Assembly: GCA_937888895.1 (NCBI GenBank)
Contig: CALASV010000161.1
Span: 1-5,535 of the forward strand
DNA from: an uncultured Clostridia bacterium
Lineage (GTDB): Bacteria > Bacillota > Clostridia > Lachnospirales > Lachnospiraceae
Direction: 5' to 3'
Length of the DNA: 5,535 nucleotides
The notes under the pieces: generated by a model
Told to the model about the DNA's origin: nothing
The model's database searches: none
Seen by the model: the letters and a program-made list of their open reading frames with translations, nothing else
Shown here: positions 1-5,408 of the stretch, piece after piece
Numbering within the stretch: position 1 is the stretch's first letter
How the letters are laid out: each line of letters begins with the position of its first letter
Made by a program: the position numbers and the translations under genes

Positions 1-789
1 AAAGAAGGATATGAATTTTACGTTGGAACAAGTTATCGTCATTTAATCGTTTGGGATAATGGAAGTGTAGTAAAATTAACACCACCACATGATGTACTTG
101 GAAAAACGATTGGTGAGTATTTGCCAGAAGAAGTTGCATTGAAAGAGATGATGAAAAAGAGTTATGATATTTTAAATCATCATCCGTTAAATGAAGAACG
201 TGCAAAGAAAGGGTTAAATAAAGCAAATTCTCTTTGGTTCTGGGGTGCAGGTACAAAGCCTTGTTTAACTTCCTTTGAAGAAAAAACAGGAAAACGAGGA
301 GCTATGATTTCAGCAGTAGATTTATTAAAAGGAATTGCTGTAGGCGCTGGAATGAAAGTAATCAAGGTAGAAGGTGCAGATGGTACATTACATACAAATT
401 ATGAAGGAAAAGCACAGGCAGCAGTAGATGCTTTGTTAAAAGATGGGTATGATTTTGTATATGTTCATGTAGAAGCACCAGACGAAATGGGACATCAAGG
501 AAGTTTGGAACGTAAAATTACGTCAATTGAACTTTTAGATAGTAGACTTGTGAAAGTGGTGAAAGAACAGATGGATGCTTCAGGGGAAGCGTACCGAATG
601 TTGATTGCACCAGACCATCCAACACCAATTGCACTTCGTACACATACATCAGATGCAATACCGTTTGTATTGTATGATAATACGATGGAAAGAAGACGTA
701 TTGCACAGTATAATGAAAAAGAAGCAACAGCAAGTGGATTTTTATTAGAAAATGGATATGAATTAATCGAGTTATTATTTCAAAAATAA
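1..789 (+). CDS. apgM: Cofactor-independent phosphoglycerate mutase / proposed homoserine kinase family, 3' part (N-terminus outside window)
   Basis: The frame is open from base 1 to the TAA at 787-789 and shows 262 codons of a protein that is usually about 400 residues, so roughly the first third is missing, including the N-terminal metal ligands and catalytic Ser. It belongs to the alkaline-phosphatase superfamily, archaeal-type 2,3-bisphosphoglycerate-independent phosphoglycerate mutase, which interconverts 3- and 2-phosphoglycerate in the cytoplasm. Visible family signatures are FYVGTSYRHLIVW near the left edge, LTPPHD, LWFWGAGTKP, the EAPDEMGHQG motif (the Asp and His of D-x3-H bind metal), DHPTP (metal-binding Asp-His) and THTSDAIPF (metal-binding His). 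All C-terminal ligands are intact. The Clostridial subgroup with this LWFWG-type sequence has also been proposed to be a homoserine kinase in threonine synthesis, because it often sits beside threonine genes. The upstream neighbours that would decide this are outside the window. The family call is firm; the substrate is not. Confidence 0.9.
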   Translation, partial: KEGYEFYVGTSYRHLIVWDNGSVVKLTPPHDVLGKTIGEYLPEEVALKEMMKKSYDILNHHPLNEERAKKGLNKANSLWFWGAGTKPCLTSFEEKTGKRGAMISAVDLLKGIAVGAGMKVIKVEGADGTLHTNYEGKAQAAVDALLKDGYDFVYVHVEAPDEMGHQGSLERKITSIELLDSRLVKVVKEQMDASGEAYRMLIAPDHPTPIALRTHTSDAIPFVLYDNTMERRRIAQYNEKEATASGFLLENGYELIELLFQK

Positions 790-827
790 AAAATTTCCAT
801 ACAGTAAAAACTGTATGGAAATTTTTT
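788..827. terminator. Bidirectional intrinsic terminator between apgM-like gene and prfC
   Basis: There is a perfect inverted repeat: arm AAATTTCCATACAG at 791-804, loop TAAAAA at 805-810, and the complementary arm at 811-824. Flanking A and T runs extend the stem to 788-804 / 811-827. The run of T on the right serves the + strand gene, and the run of A on the left (T on the minus strand) serves prfC. The element begins within the stop codon of the + gene and ends three bases before the prfC stop, so it separates two convergent genes. Confidence 0.92.
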
Positions 828-830
828 TAG

Positions 831-2420
831 TTATACACGTCCAAATTCGGAGAGTATTAAATTTTTATTACGTTCTTGTACAGTACGAATACTCCACTCG
901 TGTGTGAATAAAAGCAAAGGTCTATCTTTTAAGTCTTTTACTTTCTTTGTGTCGGATGTTACGTTTAAGGCTGCGACATCAATTTCTTTATTTTCAATCC
1001 AGCGAATATATTCATAAGGGAGTTGGTCCATACGGATTTCTACGCCGTATTCAGATTCCAAACGGAATTTTAATACATCAAATTGTAATACACCGACTAC
1101 GCCTACAATAATTTCTTCCATACCTGTATTAAATTCTTGGAAAATCTGAATCGCACCTTCTTGTGCAATTTGGTTGACACCTTTAATAAATTGTTTTCGT
1201 TTCATTGTGTCTACTTGACGAATTTTTGCAAAGTGTTCTGGGGCGAAAGTAGGAATACCTTCATAAGCAAATTTCTTGTTTGGCATACAAAGAGTATCTC
1301 CAATGGAGAAAATACCTGGGTCAAATACACCAATAATATCACCTGCATAAGCTTCTTCTACGATTTTTCTTTCTTGTGCCATCATTTGTTGTGGTTGAGA
1401 AAGACGGATTTTTTTGCCACCTTGTACATGATTTACTTCCATACCTGCTTCAAAACGTCCAGAACAAATACGCATGAAGGCAATACGGTCACGGTGAGCT
1501 TTATTCATATTTGCTTGAATCTTAAATACAAAAGCAGAAAAATCATTTTCTACAGGGTCAATAATGCCAGTGTCTGCTTTACGAGGTAATGGAGTAGAAG
1601 TCATAGCAAGGAAGTGTTTTAAAAAGGTTTCTACACCAAAGTTTGTTAGGGCAGAACCGAAAAAGACAGGGGTTAATTCACCACCACTTACTAAGTCCAT
1701 ATCAAATTCACTACCAGCTCCACCAAGTAAGTCAATTTCATCTACTAAGTTTTGATGATTTTCTCTACCAATAATTTCATCTAAGTTTTCATCACCAAGT
1801 TCTGCTTCTACGGTTTCTACTTCGGTTTGTCCACTATTTGCAGCGAAGAAACGGGTGATTTTCTTTGTATTTCTATCGTAAACACCACGGAAATTTTTAC
1901 CAGAACCAATTGGCCAGTTCATAGGGCAAGTTTGAATACCAAGTACACTCTCAATTTCATCTAATAATTCAAATGTATTTCTAGCTTCACGGTCTAATTT
2001 ATTGACAAAAGTAAAAATTGGAATATGACGCATGACACAAACTTTAAAAAGTTTGATAGTTTGAGCTTCTACACCTTTCGAAGCATCAATTACCATGACA
2101 GCAGAATCGGCAGCCATTAACGTACGGTAAGTGTCTTCTGAAAAGTCTTGGTGTCCTGGAGTATCCAAAATATTGATACAGTAGCCGTCATAATTAAACT
2201 GCATAACAGAAGAAGTAACCGAAATACCACGTTCTTTTTCAATTTCCATCCAGTCAGATACGGCATGTTTTGCAGTTTTCTTTGCTTTTACAGAGCCAGC
2301 AAGATTGATTGCTCCCCCGTATAATAAAAGTTTCTCTGTTAACGTAGTTTTACCAGCATCCGGGTGGGAGATGATAGCAAATGTACGGCGCTTGTTTATT
2401 TCTTGTGCATATTGTCCCAT
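831..2420 (-). CDS. prfC: Peptide chain release factor 3 (RF3), translational GTPase
   Basis: Complete, 529 aa, the usual RF3 length (E. coli RF3 is also 529). RF3 is a cytoplasmic GTPase that recycles RF1/RF2 from the ribosome after stop-codon-dependent peptide release. G motifs in residue numbering from the chosen start: G1 SHPDAGKTT (18-26), the switch I region ERGISVTSS (63-71), G3 DTPGHQDF (86-93), G4 NKLD (140-143). The GTPase domain is followed by EF-Tu-like domain II and an RF3-specific C-terminal domain (VGVVGVLQFDVLKFRLESEY region), ending EFGRV. An in-frame upstream extension to 2471 exists (MFLNKYIILF...), but it has no ribosome binding site and would add a non-conserved hydrophobic stretch. 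The ATG at 2420 sits behind GGAGG and begins MGQYAQEINKRRTFAIISHP, as RF3 proteins normally do. The gene is monocistronic, with its own promoter and terminator. No defects were seen. Confidence 0.97.
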   Translation of the reverse strand: MGQYAQEINKRRTFAIISHPDAGKTTLTEKLLLYGGAINLAGSVKAKKTAKHAVSDWMEIEKERGISVTSSVMQFNYDGYCINILDTPGHQDFSEDTYRTLMAADSAVMVIDASKGVEAQTIKLFKVCVMRHIPIFTFVNKLDREARNTFELLDEIESVLGIQTCPMNWPIGSGKNFRGVYDRNTKKITRFFAANSGQTEVETVEAELGDENLDEIIGRENHQNLVDEIDLLGGAGSEFDMDLVSGGELTPVFFGSALTNFGVETFLKHFLAMTSTPLPRKADTGIIDPVENDFSAFVFKIQANMNKAHRDRIAFMRICSGRFEAGMEVNHVQGGKKIRLSQPQQMMAQERKIVEEAYAGDIIGVFDPGIFSIGDTLCMPNKKFAYEGIPTFAPEHFAKIRQVDTMKRKQFIKGVNQIAQEGAIQIFQEFNTGMEEIIVGVVGVLQFDVLKFRLESEYGVEIRMDQLPYEYIRWIENKEIDVAALNVTSDTKKVKDLKDRPLLLFTHEWSIRTVQERNKNLILSEFGRV

Positions 2421-2432
2421 AAAATCCTCCAT
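2421..2432 (-). promoter_or_regulatory. Ribosome binding site fixing the prfC start
   Basis: On the minus strand GGAGGA (2425-2430) stands four bases before the ATG at 2420. The other in-frame ATG, at 2432, overlaps this Shine-Dalgarno sequence, so it is a poor candidate start. This supports the 529-aa form. Confidence 0.8.
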
Positions 2433-2492
2433 AAAAAATAGGAATAAAATAATATATTTGTTCAGAAACATCTGTTTTTTTCAAACTGAATC

Positions 2493-2521
2493 ATTATAGC
2501 ATATCTTGTTAGCAGAAGCAA
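2493..2521 (-). promoter_or_regulatory. prfC promoter (sigma-A type, extended -10)
   Basis: Read on the minus strand: -35 TTGCTT (2516-2521), 17-bp spacer, -10 TATAAT (2493-2498), preceded by TGC to make an extended -10. Transcription would begin near 2486 and leave a leader of about 65 nt before the 2420 start. The upstream in-frame ATG at 2471 would lie only about 15 nt into the transcript with no Shine-Dalgarno sequence. This is a sequence-based prediction. Confidence 0.8.
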
Positions 2522-2536
2522 GGACAGAAACCGATG

Positions 2537-2550
2537 AAAAAGTACTTTTT
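2537..2550. repeat. 14-bp perfect palindrome in the prfC/regulator intergenic region
   Basis: AAAAAGTACTTTTT reads the same on both strands. It lies between the divergent prfC and regulator promoters, about 15 bp beyond the prfC -35 box and 50 bp upstream of the regulator -35 box. Its GTACTT core also occurs in the arms of the larger palindrome at 4869-4916. A shared six-base core in AT-rich DNA can arise by chance, so a binding-site role is only a possibility. Confidence 0.35.
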
Positions 2551-2553
2551 ATA

Positions 2554-2594
2554 TAGGTTTTTACGACATATAGAATACAATTGCTAGGTTTTTA
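2554..2594 (+). repeat. Pair of 10-bp direct repeats upstream of the regulator promoter
   Basis: TAGGTTTTTA occurs at 2554-2563 and again at 2585-2594. The start-to-start distance is 31 bp, close to three helical turns, so both copies would face the same side of the DNA. The second copy ends five bases before the -35 box of the regulator promoter. That placement suits an activator or autoregulator site, but no known consensus was recognised. Confidence 0.45.
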
Positions 2595-2599
2595 GCTGG

Positions 2600-2628
2600 T
2601 TGTTTTAGTTTGTAGAATATGCTACAAT
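2600..2628 (+). promoter_or_regulatory. Promoter of the HTH-TPR regulator gene
   Basis: -35 TTGTTT (2600-2605), 17-bp spacer, -10 TACAAT (2623-2628), preceded by TGC (extended -10). The predicted start is near 2635, which leaves a short leader of about 27 nt before the ATG at 2662. The stretch 2609-2629 is nearly identical to 4922-4943 in the promoter of the 108-aa secreted protein, with a 14-nt exact core AATATGCTACAATA. Confidence 0.72.
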
Positions 2629-2645
2629 AAGGAAGTATTTACAAT

Positions 2646-2651
2646 GGGGAG
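2646..2651 (+). promoter_or_regulatory. Ribosome binding site deciding the regulator start
   Basis: GGGGAG lies ten bases before the ATG at 2662. The alternative in-frame ATG at 2644 has AAGGAAG (2629-2635) upstream, but this falls between the -10 box and the predicted transcription start and would be largely absent from the mRNA. This favours 2662, provided the promoter call is right. Confidence 0.5.
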
Positions 2652-2661
2652 AGAAGAAATT

Positions 2662-4578
2662 ATGATATTTTTAGATAAACACGAATTTGGACAGTTTCTG
2701 CGAAGAAAACGAATGAAACAAGATATTAATTTAGATATATTAGCAGAAGGTCTTTGCTCTTTTCAAGTCATTAGTAAAGTAGAAAAGGGAGAGATTTTTC
2801 TAAACAGAGATGTAAGAGAGAGGTTGATAGAACGTTTAGGAGAAAGTGCTTATGATTATGAAAATTATGTAGATGCTAAAGATTATGAGGAGTGGAAATT
2901 AGAAACGGCTTTATTAGATGCATTAAATTCGGCACATATTTCTAAAGCACAATTATTATTGCAAACTTATGAAAATAACTATAAAAAAAGTGATATGGTG
3001 GCACAGCAGTTTTATACGGTGATGTTATTACAATTATTAGAATTAAAACATACACCACAAGAGGAAAAGAATGCATTATTGGAACAAGCAGTAAAATTAA
3101 CAATTCCAAATATAGATAAGAAATTCATTTCTGACCTGATTCTTTCGATTTCTGAATTAAATTTAGTATTAGAATATGTTACCTATCAAAAGAAAGAACA
3201 TTTAGAAGAACAATATAAGGAATTATTTCAATATATCCAACAAGAAAAATTTGATTTAGAAAGTCGAGCATTGTTTTATTCTAAATTGGCATTGTATTTT
3301 TGTAACTATCAATGGGAAAAAATAGAAAAAGAACAAAAGAGATGGAAAGTAATTTCCATAGTAGAGGAATTGTTTCAAGTATGTACACAAGCTATGGAGC
3401 ATTTAAGAAATCATAAAAAAGTATATTTTGCTTTGGAATTGTTAGAAATGAAACAAAAGATTGTTTCGTTTTTGTTAAAACAAAAAGACTTATACTCAAA
3501 AGAACAGATAGAATACTATGAAAAAGAACAAGAGGAAACGATAGCATTTTTAGATGTTTTGAATCGCTTATATGAAAGGTATTACATACCAAAACAGACA
3601 AATAAGTATACGATATTTTATCAAAAACGAGAAATCCATTGTATCAATGATGTCATACGAGCAAGACGAAAAATGTTTCAAGTAAATCCTCAAGATTTAG
3701 AAGATATTTGTGAAGTAAAAACAATAAAGCGACTAGAAAAGAAAACAACAAAACCACAAATGGAAATAGTAAAGCGATTATTTCATCGTTTTCATTTATC
3801 TACGGAAATGGAACGCCCATTAATTGTAACAAGTTCTGAAAAAGCAATTCGATTGGAACAACAACTTCGTGTAACAATGAATCAAAGAGAATACGAAAAA
3901 GCAAGAGAATTGTTACAAGAAATAAAAAAATTGATTCCAATGGAAGAATTGATAAATAAACAATATGTAGAATATGAAGAAGTATATATTGCATATGGGA
4001 AAAACGAAATAACAAGAGAACAATTTATACAGGAATCTATTCCTATATTGGAATATACGATGCCATTAAAAGTTGCTTTAAGACCTTTTGAAGAGATAAA
4101 GTTTAGAAATGGTAGAATACAACAAGAGGAAAAATATTTTACTCATGCAGAATTAACTATTCTTTATAATATAGCAAGACGATTAGAAGATACAGAAAGA
4201 CAACCATATTTTTCTATATTAAAAGAATATTTTGAAGGATTAGAAAAAGAACGAACAATAGTATCGATGCTAGGAACGTATGGACTTGTTATGGGAGGAA
4301 TTGCTAGTGATTTAGGAAATCAAGGAAACTATGAGGAGTCTATAGCAATTAATAGAAAGATAATAGAACAGTCTTTAAAGGCGAAGCATTTAGAGTATGT
4401 AGAAGAAAATATATATAGTCTTATGTGGAACGAAGAAAAGAGAAAAGGGTTTTCAGAAAAAGAAAACCCAGAGCGTATGTTATGTATGCAAGATTGTATG
4501 GTAATGGATATTTATAATCGAGATAAATTGAATGAAGATTGGATAAAACATAAATTAAATGATATTTTTGGTAGTTAA
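2662..4578 (+). CDS. Large XRE-type HTH transcriptional regulator with TPR-like body (RRNPP-like architecture)
   Basis: 638 aa from the ATG at 2662 (644 from the alternative ATG at 2644). Residues about 9-60 form an XRE/Cro-type helix-turn-helix: FGQFLRRKR, then LAEGLCSFQVISKVEKGE with the recognition helix, then a terminal RLG. The rest is predicted cytoplasmic, strongly charged and helical, with no signal peptide or membrane segment. TPR-like helix pairs are visible at roughly 395-430 (NQREYEKARELLQEIKKL) and 540-600 (IASDLGNQGNYEESIAINRK). HTH plus TPR is the plan of RRNPP peptide receptors (Rgg, PlcR, PrgX), but those are about 280-320 aa; this one is twice as long, like the large HTH regulators common in Lachnospiraceae. 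It has its own promoter and is not in an operon. Its stop overlaps the stop of a convergent small exported-peptide gene, a plausible cognate signal. DNA-binding regulator is a confident call; peptide sensing is inferred. Confidence 0.82.
   Translation: MIFLDKHEFGQFLRRKRMKQDINLDILAEGLCSFQVISKVEKGEIFLNRDVRERLIERLGESAYDYENYVDAKDYEEWKLETALLDALNSAHISKAQLLLQTYENNYKKSDMVAQQFYTVMLLQLLELKHTPQEEKNALLEQAVKLTIPNIDKKFISDLILSISELNLVLEYVTYQKKEHLEEQYKELFQYIQQEKFDLESRALFYSKLALYFCNYQWEKIEKEQKRWKVISIVEELFQVCTQAMEHLRNHKKVYFALELLEMKQKIVSFLLKQKDLYSKEQIEYYEKEQEETIAFLDVLNRLYERYYIPKQTNKYTIFYQKREIHCINDVIRARRKMFQVNPQDLEDICEVKTIKRLEKKTTKPQMEIVKRLFHRFHLSTEMERPLIVTSSEKAIRLEQQLRVTMNQREYEKARELLQEIKKLIPMEELINKQYVEYEEVYIAYGKNEITREQFIQESIPILEYTMPLKVALRPFEEIKFRNGRIQQEEKYFTHAELTILYNIARRLEDTERQPYFSILKEYFEGLEKERTIVSMLGTYGLVMGGIASDLGNQGNYEESIAINRKIIEQSLKAKHLEYVEENIYSLMWNEEKRKGFSEKENPERMLCMQDCMVMDIYNRDKLNEDWIKHKLNDIFGS
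4433..4469 (-). terminator. Intrinsic terminator for the 75-aa gene, inside the regulator coding sequence
   Basis: On the minus strand GGGTTTTC (4462-4469), a 7-nt loop and GAAAACCC (4447-4454) form a perfect 8-bp hairpin, followed by TTTTCTCTTTTCTT (4433-4446). The tract is interrupted but strongly pyrimidine-rich. On the + strand the hairpin is followed by CAGAGCG, so it would act only on leftward transcription. It lies about 105-140 nt beyond the stop of the 75-aa gene, the right place for its transcript end. Confidence 0.68.
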
Positions 4579-4802
4579 AGTAGAGGATATTCGCTTTCGG
4601 CTTTGTCAGTATCTTTGTCATGTAAAGGTTGTATTTCATATTCATTTTTTGTATTTGTATGATTATCCTGTTCGTTATCTTCTGAAATTTGAGTATGTTC
4701 TGTTTCCATAGAAATAGTAGGAAAATTTGTAGTGGTAGTAGTAATACAGAGTAAAAATGCAGTAGTAGATACTAAAGTAATCTTTTTTAATAATTTTGTC
4801 AT
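4575..4802 (-). CDS. Small exported peptide precursor, candidate signalling propeptide
   Basis: 75 aa, no family recognised. The N-terminus MTKLLKKITLVSTTAFLLC has a positive start and a hydrophobic run (about 8-20), typical of a signal sequence; a Thr-run follows (21-25). Residues about 32-70 are polar and acidic, without predicted structure, and the last residues are ESEYPLL. There is no AxA cleavage site and no good lipobox (Leu precedes Cys19). This plan (export signal, spacer, short C-terminal tail with a hydrophobic end) resembles precursors of RRNPP signalling peptides such as PapR. AAAGGAA (4812-4818) lies nine bases before the ATG, and a well-formed promoter is upstream. The gene is convergent with the HTH-TPR gene, and the two stops share TTAA at 4575-4578; Rgg/SHP pairs can have similar tail-to-tail overlaps. 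The gene is well supported by its signals; the pheromone role is inference. It could instead be a small secreted or anchored protein of other function. Confidence 0.68.
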   Translation of the reverse strand: MTKLLKKITLVSTTAFLLCITTTTTNFPTISMETEHTQISEDNEQDNHTNTKNEYEIQPLHDKDTDKAESEYPLL

Positions 4803-4843
4803 GGTAATAAGTTCCTTTCTTTTGATTTTTTGTTTTCGAGCGA

Positions 4844-4872
4844 ATCATAACAAATAAAATAGAGGGAGACAA
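4844..4872 (-). promoter_or_regulatory. Promoter of the 75-aa exported peptide gene
   Basis: Read on the minus strand: -35 TTGTCT (4867-4872), 17-bp spacer, -10 TATGAT (4844-4849), preceded by TGT (extended -10). Transcription would start near 4837, giving a leader of about 35 nt to the ATG at 4802. The TTGT of the -35 box is the outer end of the left arm of the 48-bp palindrome, so a protein bound there would contact or cover it. Confidence 0.68.
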
Positions 4873-4916
4873 GTACCAAAGTAGGCGAAAAATTTTTCTA
4901 CTACTTTGGTACTTGT
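4869..4916. promoter_or_regulatory. 48-bp near-palindrome: candidate shared operator of two divergent genes
   Basis: A 16-bp arm ACAAGTACCAAAGTAG (4869-4884) is repeated in perfect inverted form at 4901-4916. The centre carries a further palindrome, GAAAAATTTTTC (4887-4898), so 44 of 48 positions are self-complementary; only GC/TA at 4885-4886 and 4899-4900 break it. It lies in the middle of the 200-bp intergenic region, and each outer TTGT forms the start of a -35 box: the minus-strand promoter at 4867-4872 and the plus-strand promoter at 4913-4918. It lies outside the transcribed part of both genes, which favours a DNA-binding site over an RNA hairpin. No T-run follows it on either strand. 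The HTH-TPR protein encoded next door is the obvious candidate ligand, unproven. Confidence 0.7.
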
Positions 4917-4942
4917 GAGTATTTGTAAAAATATGCTACAAT
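4913..4942 (+). promoter_or_regulatory. Promoter of the 108-aa secreted protein gene
   Basis: -35 TTGTGA (4913-4918), 18-bp spacer, -10 TACAAT (4937-4942), preceded by TGC (extended -10). The predicted start is near 4949, giving a leader of about 54 nt. The -35 box begins in the right arm of the palindrome. The spacer and -10 stretch (4922-4943) closely match 2609-2629 of the regulator promoter, apart from one gap and one substitution. Confidence 0.7.
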
Positions 4943-5002
4943 ACAGACATCACAAAGAAATATGCATATGATGAGTGAAATACGAAAGAAAGGAGACAAA
5001 AA

Positions 5003-5329
5003 ATGCGTTTAGCAAAGAAATTCGGAGTCATAGTGGCAATGGCAGCAGTATGTTTGACAATGGCAGCACCAACGACAGCAAATGCAGGAACCTGTCCACC
5101 ACATTATTTTTCGGTTTATGATACAGACCAAGAAATTACAACAAGCACACATAAATATGTTTATAGTATAACAAAACATCCAGATGGTTCAATAGAAAAA
5201 CATTATGATTATTGTACAGTTACTGTTGAAAAAATTTATTCTAATTCCATATGCTTAAATTGTTCTTTAAAGAAAAGAGAATTGACATCAGAAAGTGATA
5301 GTCATTCAGATGATTGTGGTGAAGATTAG
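5003..5329 (+). CDS. Secreted Cys/His-rich small protein, function unknown
   Basis: 108 aa, preceded by AGGAG (4991-4995) seven bases before the ATG. Residues 1-28 are a classical Sec signal peptide: MRLAKK, a hydrophobic core (VIVAMAAVCLTMAA), and cleavage predicted after ANA (26-28), leaving an 80-residue mature protein that starts GTCPPH. Mature cysteines are 31, 71, 84, 87 and 105. The pattern is CPPH (31-34), one central Cys, CLNC (84-87) and a terminal H-x3-C (101-105). CxxH paired with CxxC resembles a metal-binding knuckle, though disulfides are also possible. The middle is rich in Tyr, Thr and Ser (THKYVYS, then YDYCTVTVEKIY), suggesting beta strands. The end is acidic (SESDSHSDDCGED). 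There is no LPxTG or other anchor, so it is probably released. It is transcribed divergently from the 75-aa gene across the shared palindrome and may be the output of the local regulator. It resembles small Cys-rich secreted proteins I associate with Lachnospiraceae, but I cannot name a family. Confidence 0.8.
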   Translation: MRLAKKFGVIVAMAAVCLTMAAPTTANAGTCPPHYFSVYDTDQEITTSTHKYVYSITKHPDGSIEKHYDYCTVTVEKIYSNSICLNCSLKKRELTSESDSHSDDCGED

Positions 5330-5408
5330 GATAAGTATTTTCTATAATAAGTTTCTATTACTAGAAAATCAGATGATAAATATTTGCCTGACTATTGCTA
5401 GATAATTA

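Noticed and set aside
1137..1755. Plus-strand open frames inside prfC
   Set aside because: They are antisense to an intact conserved gene and their translations show no family features.
2421..2471. N-terminal extension of prfC (start at 2471 or 2432)
   Set aside because: It has no ribosome binding site at 2471, adds a hydrophobic non-conserved stretch, and the 2432 ATG overlaps the Shine-Dalgarno sequence. RF3 normally begins close to the residues encoded from 2420.
4728..4746. GTA/GTG triplet-like tract resembling a microsatellite
   Set aside because: It is short and is explained by the Thr-run at residues 21-25 of the 75-aa protein (ACT/ACC/ACA codons).
4739..4749. Lipobox at Cys19 of the 75-aa protein
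   Set aside because: The residue before Cys is Leu, not Gly/Ala/Ser, and the context Phe-Leu-Leu-Cys does not match a standard lipoprotein signal.
4675..4872. 65-codon minus-strand ORF overlapping the 75-aa gene in another frame
   Set aside because: Its start lies upstream of the predicted transcription start and inside the palindrome, it has no ribosome binding site, and the 75-aa frame has a signal sequence and a good RBS.
4962..5012. 16-codon upstream ORF overlapping the start of the 108-aa gene
   Set aside because: It has no Shine-Dalgarno sequence and no recognisable peptide, and it includes the purine-rich ribosome binding site of the real gene. It is most likely chance.
5337..5369. 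ATTTTCTA / TAGAAAAT inverted repeat just after the 108-aa gene
   Set aside because: It has only 8 bp with a 17-nt loop and no T-run. The GC-containing hairpin at 5409-5445 is the better terminator.
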